From a virus: a stretch of DNA of 46,582 nt. Position numbers and translations under genes: made by a program. Of this stretch, positions 9,298 to 18,139 are shown piece after piece; positions within the stretch are counted from its first letter, which is position 1, and each line of letters starts with the position of its first letter. Under the pieces are notes generated by a model, which did no database searches, was not told the DNA's origin, and saw only the letters and a list, made by a program, of their open reading frames with translations. The stretch lies in the IMG/VR virus record IMGVR_UViG_3300025886_000048, positions 1-46,582 of that record; one strand, 5' to 3'.

Positions 9298-11832
9298 TTA
9301 TTGTAATTTATATGAACCTACTGTTAGGGCAGTACCTACTTTTGTACTATCTAACATAACCGTACCTTCTTTACTTAAGATAGCATTTAAAGTAGCATTC
9401 ATTTTATTCATTTGTTCTACTAAAGGACCTAAGTTAATTGAAGGGGAAGATGTAGATGGATTAGATCCTTGATCTAAATCTGTTCCTGCTACAACCGTAT
9501 CTTTATCATTTAGGGCAAATGTGCCTTCGGGTGCTGATAGAATACGTTTTCCATATCCTGGGGACATTACGTCATCTCCTTTAGATAAATATTGTTTACC
9601 TAAAGCAAAAGCACCTGCAGCTGCTGCTGCTCCTAAAAGAGCTTTAAAAGGATTTGCAAGAGCCCAAAGAGCTGCTTGAGCTGCTAATTGAACTAATTTA
9701 CTTTTACCAAGTGCTAAACCTCTTAAATCTAATAAACTTTGGGCTCGTTTTTGGAGAGCTACTTTTGCTTCTAATAAAGCTTGAAGTTTTGTTTGGAGAG
9801 CAGTGAAGGCAGCATATCCCTTTATAGCTAACCAAATAGTGCCAATACTCCCTAATATAGTTTCCCACATTGAAAGAGACTCAATATCACCACTTAAAAT
9901 TTTGCTAACTCCCTCAAATGTAGTTTTAATAGGTTGTAATAAAAAGTTTATAGCAGGAAGTACAGTTGTAACTAAATCCATTAAGGGGGAAACAATTGAT
10001 AATATAGGTTCAGCAATACTAACAAATATTTCTTGTAATTTTTCGGTAGCAGCAGCAAATCTATCTTGAACAGATTCTGATTTCATTTGGTTTGCTAATT
10101 GTTCATTACCTAATTTTTTGGCAATTTGATCGTCTGAAAGGCCTTGTTTTTTTAATTTGTTATAAGCTTCTTGGGTACTTAAATCTTGCATTCCAACCTT
10201 AGCTAAAGCTTCCCTTTCAATTAAAGATTGAGCTAAGTCATCACGTGACATTCCAACAGCTTTAGCTAATGCTTCCTGTTGTATAACACCCATCTCTCCA
10301 AATTCTTCAGCAGTTCCCAATTGTTTAGCTACTTCAGCTGCTGCTTCACCAGTTTTACCTTGTAAAGCTAAAAACCTAGCTTGTTCAAGGTTTAAATTCT
10401 TACCAGTTAACAATTCCGCTTCTAGTTCAGATTCAATAGAAGACTGAAAGTTAAGTAAGCTAGAGGAAATAGATTCAGCTTGTTGAAGATTTAAACCAAA
10501 TTTCTTAGCTTGCATAACATTTTTAGCTAGTGCATCTGCACTTCTTCCAAATGTTAATACAGTAGCAGCTCCGGTTTTAGCTACTTCTGCTACAATATCT
10601 TTTTCATTTAATGCTAGTTTATTAACCGCGTTAAATGCTTTTGCAGTGCCTAATATTTCAGCAGTATTATCAGATAAATCACCTCCTGTAGATTGAGTGA
10701 TTTTACCTAATGCAGTCATAGTTTCAACTGAGTAGCCTGCTTGTTCTGTAAGTTTAGCGAAATCAACTAATAATTCCTTATTAAGCATAACATTAGTTCC
10801 TAATGCTTTACTTAATTCTAGTTGGGCCTTTACTAAATTTTCAGTATTGACATGGGTATCAAATGATGAGTTAGCTATATCATTCATATCAGAAACCATT
10901 GCATTGGCTTCTTTATAACTCATACCTAGGTTTTTAGCAGTTTCTCCTGTTAATTTATCAACTTTACCTAAAGCATCTACTAGTTGAGTTACAATCATTA
11001 AACCAATTGATAAAGGATCTTTAAGATTCTTTAATAAATTAGCTCCCATATTTTTAAAACCTGCTTTTAATATTTTAGTTTTATCTGCAAAACCTCCTGT
11101 TAACTCACCCCCCTCTTCCATACGTTCAGCAAGGGCTCTCATTTCTTCTTGAGCTTCGCTAAAACCAAGTTTTTGGGCAAGCCCTCCCATTCCTAACTTA
11201 TTTAAGGCTCCTTCCATAGAACCTAATATAGCTCCTCCTAATCCTAAAGATTCATTAATTTTTCCTTCTTGTTCTAGTCTAAAAGCAACCCTATCATTTA
11301 TAACACCTAAATTACTTGCTTCATCTTCTAATTCACCATTTATAGCAGCCAAAGCCATAACCCTTTTATCAATTAGATCTTGGTCTGCTTCTTCCATTTG
11401 AAGCTTTTGAATTTCAAGCCTTAAAGCTTCTTTATTAGCTTTTAAATCAGCATATCTTTGTTTTGCTTGTTCTTGGAGACTTTTAAGTTGTTTTTCATTT
11501 AACTTAGATATACCCTGTTGATCGTATGCTAATTTTTGAGCAATACTTTGAAGCCCACTTAGGGTTTTAGTAGAAGTTGTTAATGCTGAGTTTTGGTTTT
11601 TTATTTCATCTATAGTTGCTCTAAAGGCAGATACAACCCCATTCATGTCAGAGTTTACTTCCCTTACCCTGTTTTTAACATCCCTAAGACCTGCCTCTAA
11701 TTGCTGTATAGCAGTAGTAGCATCCGTAATATTGTTAGTATTAAAGTCTTTAAATGGATTTGTTTGGCCTAAACGATCATATTGTCGTTGGATTTCAGCT
11801 AATATTTGTTGAATTTCTTGGGGGGTAGCCAT
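9298..11832 (-). CDS. Tail tape measure protein (gp29 position)
   Basis: An 844-residue protein with long charged helices and predicted coiled coils in residues 1-200 (heptad-rich LRDVKNRVREVNSDMNG, then EALRLEIQKLQMEEADQDL). Hydrophobic stretches follow near the middle and end (PLSIGLMIVTQLVDALG, ILSIVSPLMDLVTTVLPAI, ANPFKALLGAAAAAGAFALG). The C-terminal part holds SPGYGKRILSAPEGTFALND and DTVVAGTDL, a terminal motif I associate with phage tape measure proteins. Such proteins set tail length and may be injected with the DNA. T4 gp29 is 590 residues; the greater length would predict a longer tail, assuming the usual roughly linear relation. It lies just downstream of the two overlapping chaperone-position genes, which is the classical arrangement. 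Confidence 0.78.
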   Translation of the reverse strand: MATPQEIQQILAEIQRQYDRLGQTNPFKDFNTNNITDATTAIQQLEAGLRDVKNRVREVNSDMNGVVSAFRATIDEIKNQNSALTTSTKTLSGLQSIAQKLAYDQQGISKLNEKQLKSLQEQAKQRYADLKANKEALRLEIQKLQMEEADQDLIDKRVMALAAINGELEDEASNLGVINDRVAFRLEQEGKINESLGLGGAILGSMEGALNKLGMGGLAQKLGFSEAQEEMRALAERMEEGGELTGGFADKTKILKAGFKNMGANLLKNLKDPLSIGLMIVTQLVDALGKVDKLTGETAKNLGMSYKEANAMVSDMNDIANSSFDTHVNTENLVKAQLELSKALGTNVMLNKELLVDFAKLTEQAGYSVETMTALGKITQSTGGDLSDNTAEILGTAKAFNAVNKLALNEKDIVAEVAKTGAATVLTFGRSADALAKNVMQAKKFGLNLQQAESISSSLLNFQSSIESELEAELLTGKNLNLEQARFLALQGKTGEAAAEVAKQLGTAEEFGEMGVIQQEALAKAVGMSRDDLAQSLIEREALAKVGMQDLSTQEAYNKLKKQGLSDDQIAKKLGNEQLANQMKSESVQDRFAAATEKLQEIFVSIAEPILSIVSPLMDLVTTVLPAINFLLQPIKTTFEGVSKILSGDIESLSMWETILGSIGTIWLAIKGYAAFTALQTKLQALLEAKVALQKRAQSLLDLRGLALGKSKLVQLAAQAALWALANPFKALLGAAAAAGAFALGKQYLSKGDDVMSPGYGKRILSAPEGTFALNDKDTVVAGTDLDQGSNPSTSSPSINLGPLVEQMNKMNATLNAILSKEGTVMLDSTKVGTALTVGSYKLQ

Positions 11833-11836
11833 GCTA

Positions 11837-11845
11837 ATAAATATT
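11837..11845 (-). promoter_or_regulatory. AATATTTAT element upstream of the tape measure gene
   Basis: GAATATTTATTAGCATG on the coding strand; spacing to the ATG is 4 bases. Confidence 0.4.
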
Positions 11846-11862
11846 CAAAGAGTAAATTTTTA

Positions 11863-12195
11863 TTAGGGCCTAGTCTTAAATGAAGATCTTTTTGGAGAAG
11901 CATCAGCAAATTGAGGTTTATTTACTTTTCCTGATGGATCTATTAGTGTACTGGTTCCTTTTTTGTTAACTTTATCATAAGCTGCTTTTTCTTCTTCATA
12001 AAATTCTTGAATTTCTTTAAAAGTAAATCGCCTTAACCAAATAGGCATATTATATACATCATTCCAAGAATATCCCCCTTTACCATGAAATACTATTTCA
12101 TGGATCTGTTTAAATACACTACGTCTTGCTCGGGGGGCTATATCAGAAGTCAGGCCAAAAAAAGCTAATCCCCATAGGGATGGTAATCTCCTCAT
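11863..12195 (-). CDS. gp51-position tail/baseplate assembly protein
   Basis: A 110-residue protein. Residues 1-60 hold RRLPSLWGLAFFGLTSD and KQIHEIVFHGKGGYSWNDVY, then NMPIWLRRFTFKEIQEFYEE. The remainder is Lys/Ser-rich and probably flexible. The pattern resembles small assembly proteins next to tape measure genes of T4-like phages. In T4 terms this is the gp51 (hub assembly catalyst) position, but the length and sequence differ. The ATG at 12195 lies inside the 3' end of the upstream gene and the two frames overlap for 53 bases. The start is chosen because the N-terminal RLPSLWGL region looks like authentic protein. A frameshift fusion is a possible alternative (see findings). Confidence 0.65.
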   Translation of the reverse strand: MRRLPSLWGLAFFGLTSDIAPRARRSVFKQIHEIVFHGKGGYSWNDVYNMPIWLRRFTFKEIQEFYEEEKAAYDKVNKKGTSTLIDPSGKVNKPQFADASPKRSSFKTRP

Positions 12196-12865
12196 TACCA
12201 GTTGTGATATAGGTTAAGTCTACATCAGGTTGAACTTCTTTAATATGGGTTCTTAAAGCACGAGAATCCCTAGCTAATAAACCATTATCTACAAAATTAC
12301 GAATTGTTTTGGTTTCTGCATCTCCATTTACAGAAGTAATAACATATTTCAACCTTGTTGATAGTTCTGGGGAAGCTAATTTGTTTATCTTTTTTAAGCC
12401 TTGTATTTCTTTTTCGATTTTGGTTTCGTCGTGTCCATTTAAAATCTTAAAAGTAATGTCTATACCACTATGAGGTAAAGTATAAGAAAAACTATTACCT
12501 TCTGAAAGGGTAGATTCATCTATTTCTTTGTTTTCTAAAGTAGATAAATCTACGTCATGGGATTCCCCCATGTATGAGAATGAGTAATCTTTACCATATC
12601 CCAAAATACGAGTAGCAATCAATACAGCATTTTTGTCTCCTATAATTAAATCCTTAATGTTAATTTTACTAACTACTACAGATTTAAGTAATTCATCTAA
12701 TACTGTACCTCGTTCTATGTAAGATTGGTTTGTAAGTATATCTTCCTCTTTAGCGGTCATATACTTAATTTCAACTTTTCCTTCTCTTAAAGGATGACCT
12801 TCAGGGTAAACTAAACCTTTTGAAGGTAATTCTACCATTTCGGTAGGTAATGTAAATTCACTCAT
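12143..12865 (-). CDS. T4 gp26-like baseplate/tail assembly protein
   Basis: A 240-residue protein starting MSEFTLPTEMVELPSKGLVY, followed by PEGHPLREGKVEIKYMTAKE and EDILTNQSYIERG. This N-terminal signature is what I know from T4-like baseplate (gp26-type) proteins, usually 200-230 residues. In T4, gp26 is needed for hub assembly; proteins at this position in other phages chaperone the tape measure protein. The gene is first in its transcription unit: it follows a hairpin terminator behind gp19 and has a TATATTTAT element 25 bases before the ATG. Its 3' end carries a run of seven T just before the stop, within the overlap with the next gene. Confidence 0.7.
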   Translation of the reverse strand: MSEFTLPTEMVELPSKGLVYPEGHPLREGKVEIKYMTAKEEDILTNQSYIERGTVLDELLKSVVVSKINIKDLIIGDKNAVLIATRILGYGKDYSFSYMGESHDVDLSTLENKEIDESTLSEGNSFSYTLPHSGIDITFKILNGHDETKIEKEIQGLKKINKLASPELSTRLKYVITSVNGDAETKTIRNFVDNGLLARDSRALRTHIKEVQPDVDLTYITTGNEEITIPMGISFFWPDF

Positions 12866-12890
12866 TTAAAAATAACTTTATTTGTTTAAT

Positions 12891-12899
12891 ATAAATATA
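12891..12899 (-). promoter_or_regulatory. TATATTTAT element upstream of the gp26-like gene
   Basis: Variant TATATTTAT, 25 bases before the ATG and directly after the gp19 terminator, an arrangement that suits a promoter. Confidence 0.45.
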
Positions 12900-12911
12900 T
12901 AGAAAATAAGG

Positions 12912-12933
12912 AAGGCGTACCGAAGTACGCCTT
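12912..12933 (-). terminator. Intrinsic terminator after gp19 (UUCG loop)
   Basis: On the minus strand a 9-bp stem (AAGGCGTAC with GTACGCCTT) closes a TTCG loop with a C-G closing pair, then a T-rich tail (CCTTATTTT). It lies 24 bases after the gp19 stop. The C(UUCG)G loop is read on the coding strand. A plus-strand T run is also present, so bidirectional action cannot be excluded. Confidence 0.85.
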
Positions 12934-12956
12934 TCTTTTATAATATTTAGCTTGTA

Positions 12957-13442
12957 TTAGAAATTCAACACACAATAATCAGGCTGTACTGTCATTGAGA
13001 TTTCAACAGCACCCTCATTATCGTAATTGTAATCACCAAATGATGCTTCAGTAATAAATGCACCTTTAATAACCCACTCAGAAACTACATCACCTACAGG
13101 CCCTAAAACATTTACTGTTAAATCTTTCTTGTAGAAATCTGAGTAGCCATCTCTACCAGTTACTGATTCGTGATGTAATCTCACCCATTCCATTACTGAT
13201 TGGGCTCCAGAAGGAGTAATAGCATCAAATAAGGTTAATGCTATTGTACCCCAAGTAGTTTTACCTTTAATATTTCTTTGAATATTAATGTGGTTTAAGT
13301 TTACAGTCCCTTGTGATACTGTTACTGCACCCATTGCCTTGATAAGGTAAGCGGGAAATCCATCTACATACAAAACAAATCTATTTTGTTGTTTTGGTTC
13401 AAATGGGGTGAAAAATATTTCGTTTGGATCTAATACTGCCAT
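12957..13442 (-). CDS. gp19: Tail tube protein gp19
   Basis: A 161-residue protein, almost the length of T4 gp19 (163). The sequence contains PKQQNRFVLYVDGFPAYLIK at the N-terminus, INIQRNIKGKTTWGTIALTL in the middle and the C-terminal strand VEISMTVQPDYCVLNF. This is the layout of the single-barrel tube protein that stacks as hexamers to form the inner tail tube. It lies directly after the sheath gene gp18, as in T4, and is followed by a strong UUCG-loop terminator, consistent with high expression. The AATATTTAT element is 14 bases upstream of the ATG. Confidence 0.9.
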   Translation of the reverse strand: MAVLDPNEIFFTPFEPKQQNRFVLYVDGFPAYLIKAMGAVTVSQGTVNLNHINIQRNIKGKTTWGTIALTLFDAITPSGAQSVMEWVRLHHESVTGRDGYSDFYKKDLTVNVLGPVGDVVSEWVIKGAFITEASFGDYNYDNEGAVEISMTVQPDYCVLNF

Positions 13443-13456
13443 TGTTATGTTTATTA

Positions 13457-13465
13457 ATAAATATT
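13457..13465 (-). promoter_or_regulatory. AATATTTAT element upstream of gp19
   Basis: TAATATTTATTAATAAAC on the coding strand, 14 bases before the ATG, in the gap after gp18. Confidence 0.4.
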
Positions 13466-13482
13466 ACTATCTCTAATTTTTA

Positions 13483-15204
13483 TTATGCTGGGAATTCAGC
13501 TCCAGTTGGTAATACGTTGAAATCTAAGATTATAAATTCAGCTGTTCTTGTTGGTTGAATAAAGATTTGACCTACTAACTGATTTCTGTCTATCACATCT
13601 GGTGTGTTGTTTGAATCATCCATTACTACCTTAAATGCGTAAACACCTTGTCTTTGTTGTACGCTTTCCATGTATGGATTTACTTGAGCTAAGAAGCTGT
13701 TTCTTGTAGCTGCTGTATTTTGTTCAAATACTAAGTTATTAGCAACTTGACCAATGTAACCTTTAAGAGCGATTAATAATCTTCTAACATTTACACGATC
13801 AAGTGAAGATGCTTTCTTTTGTAATGTCTTTTGACCAAATACTACAGTTCCGTTTGCAGGGAAGTTAGCAATTGGGTTTACATTAGCTTCATACAAAGTA
13901 TCTCTATCAGCTCTTTGTAATTTTCTTTCAGGTCTAATTACTTGTGTTAAACCACCTCTGTTGATACCTGCAGGAGCAAACCATGGCTCAGAAGCATTAT
14001 CATTAAAGGCATAAACACCAGGGATTAAAGTTGAAGCAGGAACCCAATTCATTTTACCCGTGTTTGGGTTTACAATTTGACACCAAGGCCAGTAAGAAGC
14101 AGCATAGCTTGAATTAATACCACTTGCTTGAGTAGTTGTAGCTGAGATTAAAGATCCATATTTTATAAGATCTACAACAGCAATTGCATCTCCTCTATCT
14201 TGGGTATTTTGGATTAATGTATTTACTTGATTAGAGTGCTCATCATGCAATAAACCAGGAGCAGTAATTACATTGTATTGGTATTCGTCTTTATTTTTTA
14301 ACAAATCAAAAGCAATGTCATAGCAACCCGCAGTTAAACCTTGAGTATTATCACCTACACCTACTCCTATTTCATCAAAAAATAACGCAGGAGCACTTCC
14401 AGTAACTTCACCAGTAGCCAACCCAAATGAACCACTATTAACTTGAGGGATAGACCCAGTGTAATCGATTTTAGCATTCCCTTCATTATCAAAATAATTT
14501 GGAGTAGGAGATACTACAGAAGACACATAAACATATCTACTTACATTAGGGTACTCACCAATAGCTTGAACGTAGTTATTTCCATCACTATCGGTTTGTA
14601 CTTGATGGTAGGTATCACCTATTGCTTTAGCTACATAATTATCCTGTTCAGGGTCTAAGGATACATTAGCAAATGTTTCTAAAATAACTTTTTCGTTCTT
14701 GATATCATCACCTCTTCTAATATTAAGAGTAAATGTACCAGATCCTGTATTAGAATTAGTGACTTCCCATCTTACATTATCTCTAGTACCGGTTTCAAGG
14801 GCACCTCCAGCGTCAACAAGATTGCCGGTATTCATAATAGCACCTTCTGAGATAGTTTTAAGAATTAATGTTTCATTGCCTTCAATGTCACTAATAGTTC
14901 TACTAGTAGCAGAACTAAATGAACCAGTTACTACTCTAGTTACTAATAATGAAATACCTCCATTTTGGAAGTAATTAAATGCTGAAATTGAAGTAAGGAA
15001 AGAGTAGGTTTGGCTAGCACTTACAAATGTAGTACCAAAAATATTTTCGTACTGACTGTAAGAAGTTACTATAGTTGGTATTTCTACAGGACCCTTTACT
15101 GTAGGGCCAACGATTGCAGCCCCTAATTCTACGGGCTGTTGGGTAATAAATGACTGGTCGTTTTCTCTTGTAAATACTCCAGGTGATACTATTTGTTCTG
15201 CCAT
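13483..15204 (-). CDS. gp18: Contractile tail sheath protein gp18
   Basis: A 573-residue protein (T4 gp18 is 659). The N-terminus SPGVFTRENDQSFITQQPVE and the segment AIVGPTVKGPVEIPTIVTSY are typical of sheath proteins. The C-terminal part contains the ring-forming domain with RRLLIALKGYIGQVANNLVF, and ends DRNQLVGQIFIQPTRTAEFI followed by ILDFNVLPTG. The C-terminal strand would augment the neighbouring subunit in the contractile lattice. It lies between the small coiled-coil gene and gp19, as expected. The leader is A-rich without a Shine-Dalgarno sequence. Confidence 0.95.
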   Translation of the reverse strand: MAEQIVSPGVFTRENDQSFITQQPVELGAAIVGPTVKGPVEIPTIVTSYSQYENIFGTTFVSASQTYSFLTSISAFNYFQNGGISLLVTRVVTGSFSSATSRTISDIEGNETLILKTISEGAIMNTGNLVDAGGALETGTRDNVRWEVTNSNTGSGTFTLNIRRGDDIKNEKVILETFANVSLDPEQDNYVAKAIGDTYHQVQTDSDGNNYVQAIGEYPNVSRYVYVSSVVSPTPNYFDNEGNAKIDYTGSIPQVNSGSFGLATGEVTGSAPALFFDEIGVGVGDNTQGLTAGCYDIAFDLLKNKDEYQYNVITAPGLLHDEHSNQVNTLIQNTQDRGDAIAVVDLIKYGSLISATTTQASGINSSYAASYWPWCQIVNPNTGKMNWVPASTLIPGVYAFNDNASEPWFAPAGINRGGLTQVIRPERKLQRADRDTLYEANVNPIANFPANGTVVFGQKTLQKKASSLDRVNVRRLLIALKGYIGQVANNLVFEQNTAATRNSFLAQVNPYMESVQQRQGVYAFKVVMDDSNNTPDVIDRNQLVGQIFIQPTRTAEFIILDFNVLPTGAEFPA

Positions 15205-15222
15205 TTTATTTTGTTATTAATT

Positions 15223-15477
15223 TTATTCCGTTTTTGTAAACGTACCTGATTCTAAATCGATTGTTCCGTTTCCGTATTTTTGTGTTAATTCGTTTCCTGT
15301 GGTTAGTTCTTGTTCACGCAACTTATTTAAAGATTCAATTAATTGATCTTTTTGCAACTCTAATAACTGCATTTGGTACTCAATTGAGCCAAACTGTGTA
15401 ATTAAATTTTGTTGGTCTGTTTGTAATTGCTTAACAAAATCTAATTCTTCTTGGGATAACTTAATTTGTTCACTCAT
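15223..15477 (-). CDS. Small coiled-coil virion-region protein
   Basis: An 84-residue, Gln/Leu/Glu-rich protein. Residues 5-60 are a strong heptad-like helix (LSQEELDFVKQLQTDQQNLI, then LLELQKDQLIESLNKLREQE), followed by a polar tail (GNGTIDLESGTFTKTE). It is prefoldin-like in appearance. It sits between gp15 and gp18 and is preceded by two AATATTTAT elements in a 59-base gap. A tail-assembly accessory or minor structural role is inferred from position. No specific family is claimed. Confidence 0.7.
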   Translation of the reverse strand: MSEQIKLSQEELDFVKQLQTDQQNLITQFGSIEYQMQLLELQKDQLIESLNKLREQELTTGNELTQKYGNGTIDLESGTFTKTE

Positions 15478-15482
15478 TTTTT

Positions 15483-15491
15483 ATAAATATT
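15483..15491 (-). promoter_or_regulatory. AATATTTAT element (proximal) upstream of the coiled-coil gene
   Basis: AAATATTTATAAAAAATG on the coding strand, 5 bases before the ATG at 15477. Confidence 0.4.
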
Positions 15492-15517
15492 TAATTTTTA
15501 ATTAAAACGTGTTTGCT

Positions 15518-15526
15518 ATAAATATT
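15518..15526 (-). promoter_or_regulatory. AATATTTAT element (distal) upstream of the coiled-coil gene
   Basis: TTAATATTTATAGC on the coding strand, 40 bases before the same ATG, giving two copies in one 59-base gap. Confidence 0.4.
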
Positions 15527-15536
15527 AATTTTTTTC

Positions 15537-16445
15537 TCAAAAAATGTTAGTATCTGTATTTTGGGGATTTCTTGTGTCAACTTGAGTTTGGTTTAATTGA
15601 TCAAAATTAGAAACTGTTTCTTGTTGTATAATAACTTGACCTTTACTGAAGCGTTTTTTATCTACTGTAAGGTCTTTTTGTGGAATGTCGGGTATGATAT
15701 AACCCTTTAAGTTTAAATCAAAGTTTGCTCTAACAGTTCTTTCACTTCCCTGGTTAAGTTCAGTAACAGTAGTAAAAGAATCAATATCTGCCTTAAATTT
15801 AAATCGTTCAGGATTACCCCAGTATGAATTAGCAGCATAGTTAATAGCTTCTACTATTTTATTAAGTTGTTCTACATAATAAGTGTAAATTACACAACTA
15901 TAAGTCATAGTAACATAATCGGGTACTACTACAGTATGGTATTCTTTAATAGGTTTTCTATTATTTAGAATATTAAATTTATCGTATGCGTTTTGCTTAT
16001 TATATGAGGTTTGTGTGTAAGCAACATTTGCAGGACGATTAGCATCTAATTTGTTGTATTGACCTTTTATAGGGGCAATAGTGTTACGCTTAAACATAAT
16101 CATAGGAGCCATTATAGCACCCTTTTGATCACGCATAAAACCATCACGTTGTACTGATTTCCATCTTTCAGGGGCGCCATACATTACAGGTACTTCAATA
16201 CGTTGTCCGTTTTGAATTACAAAAGGTTTAATTACATTTTTAAAATAATAAACAATAGATTCGTCTATATCCTTAATTCCTATGGAGAATGGTTTAGTAG
16301 TATCGTCTCTAAATGAAGTTTTATTACCTCTATTTAAATCACGACTTTGGTTAGGATTTCCCCTTTGAGTATCAAATGGTTCAATAAATCCATTTGCTAT
16401 CTCAGCTTGTGATTTTGGTATTGGGATCCTTCCTTGTGTCGCCAT
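15537..16445 (-). CDS. gp15: Proximal tail sheath stabilisation protein gp15
   Basis: A 302-residue protein (T4 gp15 is 272). The central region PDYVTMTYSCVIYTYYVEQL followed by NKIVEAINYAANSYWGNPER and the strand DLNLKGYIIPD match the gp15 pattern. In T4, gp15 caps the completed tail tube and sheath as a hexamer and binds the neck. The N-terminal 60 residues are polar and rich in Asn/Arg. It overlaps gp14 by TAATG, and the gp13-gp14-gp15 order is the T4 order, which supports all three names. The C-terminal 30 residues are Gln/Asn-rich and probably disordered. Confidence 0.78.
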   Translation of the reverse strand: MATQGRIPIPKSQAEIANGFIEPFDTQRGNPNQSRDLNRGNKTSFRDDTTKPFSIGIKDIDESIVYYFKNVIKPFVIQNGQRIEVPVMYGAPERWKSVQRDGFMRDQKGAIMAPMIMFKRNTIAPIKGQYNKLDANRPANVAYTQTSYNKQNAYDKFNILNNRKPIKEYHTVVVPDYVTMTYSCVIYTYYVEQLNKIVEAINYAANSYWGNPERFKFKADIDSFTTVTELNQGSERTVRANFDLNLKGYIIPDIPQKDLTVDKKRFSKGQVIIQQETVSNFDQLNQTQVDTRNPQNTDTNIF

Positions 16446-16954
16446 TATAATCTTTCTTTAGTTATGCCAGGTTTATCACCAGGAATATAATTAGTTTTAC
16501 AAATAATAGAGTAATTTGAACCAAATTGGTTTAATCCTGGGTTGAGTGGGTTTGATTCATAAGGATAGTCTGGGTTTTTGCCTAAAATATATTGATTAGC
16601 ATTAGTAGTATTTACTTCGTAGTACCCCCCATAATATAAAATTATATCACCTACTTCAGGTACTACATTAGCGTCAATTAGATCTTCCCTTAAGAATTTA
16701 AAATCAATACCCCACTTAAAGTCAACACCCATATCGCTTTCAGGATATTCTTGGTCTTGCCTTTCAACTAAACAATTGAATAGTGTAGGACCATCATAAT
16801 AAGCTCCATCAGCTGCCTCACCGTAAATGTTTATTGTTGTTTTTTCTAAAACATATTTGTAGAAGGCACATTCTTGGGTAATAACATCCCCCAACAATTC
16901 TCTATTAATTGTTGTAAATAAGTTAATGTCTCTTTGTCGTCCAAATAATGCCAT
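16445..16954 (-). CDS. gp14: Neck protein gp14
   Basis: A 169-residue protein, shorter than T4 gp14 (256). It begins MALFGRQRDINLFTTINREL and includes the DIILYYGGYYEVNTTNANQY segment that corresponds to the gp14 motif in which a strand precedes 'EIN' and 'LG-N' residues, followed by ILGKNPDYPYESNPL. gp14 forms the collar with gp13 joining head and tail. It overlaps gp13 upstream and gp15 downstream by TAATG, indicating translational coupling. The identity rests on both the motif and the neighbours. Confidence 0.8.
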   Translation of the reverse strand: MALFGRQRDINLFTTINRELLGDVITQECAFYKYVLEKTTINIYGEAADGAYYDGPTLFNCLVERQDQEYPESDMGVDFKWGIDFKFLREDLIDANVVPEVGDIILYYGGYYEVNTTNANQYILGKNPDYPYESNPLNPGLNQFGSNYSIICKTNYIPGDKPGITKERL

Positions 16955-18108
16955 TAGCCAATAAAGATAGTATATGGTACTGCACTTAAATCTTTTTGTA
17001 TAAACTCAGAATTTGCTGCTTTCTTTTCTAATAACTTATTACGAGATGTTTCATCAAGATACGATCTTAACCTTTCAATTAATGCTGTTTTTTCAGAGGT
17101 AGCGGCTGAAATTAAGTCAGATTGGTTTAATGTTACTTCACTTCCAGGAATAGGTACTGTAGTGTATTTGCCTCTAATGTAACCTAACATTTCTTTACAT
17201 AATGCTAATGTGTATTCAAATACCCATTGTCTGCCAATTGAATTAATATAAGCATAAGTAGGATTAGCATAAGGCACCGTTGATATATCTGTTACCACTC
17301 CAGTTCCTAAGCTTCCAGAAACCAACACAGAATTTCTGTCTGATTTAAGGATGTATTTAAAATATAATTTCCCACCATTTCGATTTGGAATGGGGAATAT
17401 TCTTAATTGGTTATTAATTAATTCAAAACTATAATTAGATTTTCGTATAGTATCATTAAAATCAATTGCTTGAATTTTAGATAAATCATAATTTATAGGC
17501 ATCATTAAAAAATTAATACCAGGAGAATAATTTCCAAATCCAAAAGAATCCATTAATCCTTGAGTACTTGTTCCTGTACCAGCATATGGATCAAAATATC
17601 TTACAATTGCGGGGTCACCTTGATAAAATACTTCTTTAACTTCTAATTCACCTGAAGAAATTCCTGAGGAAGAAGCCCATGCTCTTAAATCATAGGTTTG
17701 TGTTCCTGAGGTGAGAGCTATACTACCCGTTCTCCAAGTAACAGTACCACCTACACCTGCTTCTTCCCCATATTGTTCTGCAAGGCGGATAATTGCTCCT
17801 AAATTAGGTTTTTGAAGTTTGTAATTTAAATCCGATCCAGTAGGCGACCCCTCTAGTGAAAGATAATTTTCACTCGCTTTAAAAGCATATACTTCATTAC
17901 CATACGTGGTTATAGCTTCTTCAAATGCTGCATAAAAGCTAATATCTTGTAATTCTACATCAGTTAAAGGGTATCCTAATCTGCGAGCACAGAATATTGC
18001 TACTTTATCTGCATCAATTTGAAATTCAGCGTCATTATCATAAAACCCAAAAGGGGTATTCCCTGGGAAAAATGAGCTAGATCCGGGCCAAATTGGGGTG
18101 TTTGCCAT
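16954..18108 (-). CDS. gp13: Neck protein gp13
   Basis: A 384-residue protein (T4 gp13 is 309). The segment FCARRLGYPLTDVELQDISF followed by YAAFEEAITTYGNEVYAF is the gp13 signature: a short helix pair with conserved RRLG and VEL residues near the N-terminus. Then come a Tyr-rich DLRAWA segment and a C-terminal helical region ending with SAATSEKTALIERLRSYLDE. In T4, gp13 binds the portal/connector and gp14. It is preceded by an AATATTTAT element 11 bases upstream and starts the gp13-gp14-gp15 unit, which follows the fibre island rather than the terminase genes. Confidence 0.85.
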   Translation of the reverse strand: MANTPIWPGSSSFFPGNTPFGFYDNDAEFQIDADKVAIFCARRLGYPLTDVELQDISFYAAFEEAITTYGNEVYAFKASENYLSLEGSPTGSDLNYKLQKPNLGAIIRLAEQYGEEAGVGGTVTWRTGSIALTSGTQTYDLRAWASSSGISSGELEVKEVFYQGDPAIVRYFDPYAGTGTSTQGLMDSFGFGNYSPGINFLMMPINYDLSKIQAIDFNDTIRKSNYSFELINNQLRIFPIPNRNGGKLYFKYILKSDRNSVLVSGSLGTGVVTDISTVPYANPTYAYINSIGRQWVFEYTLALCKEMLGYIRGKYTTVPIPGSEVTLNQSDLISAATSEKTALIERLRSYLDETSRNKLLEKKAANSEFIQKDLSAVPYTIFIG

Positions 18109-18119
18109 GTTGTTTTGTT

Positions 18120-18128
18120 ATAAATATT
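18120..18128 (-). promoter_or_regulatory. AATATTTAT element upstream of gp13
   Basis: CAATATTTATAACAAAAC on the coding strand, 11 bases before the ATG, at the boundary between the fibre island and the neck genes. Confidence 0.4.
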
Positions 18129-18139
18129 GTAAAAATCAA

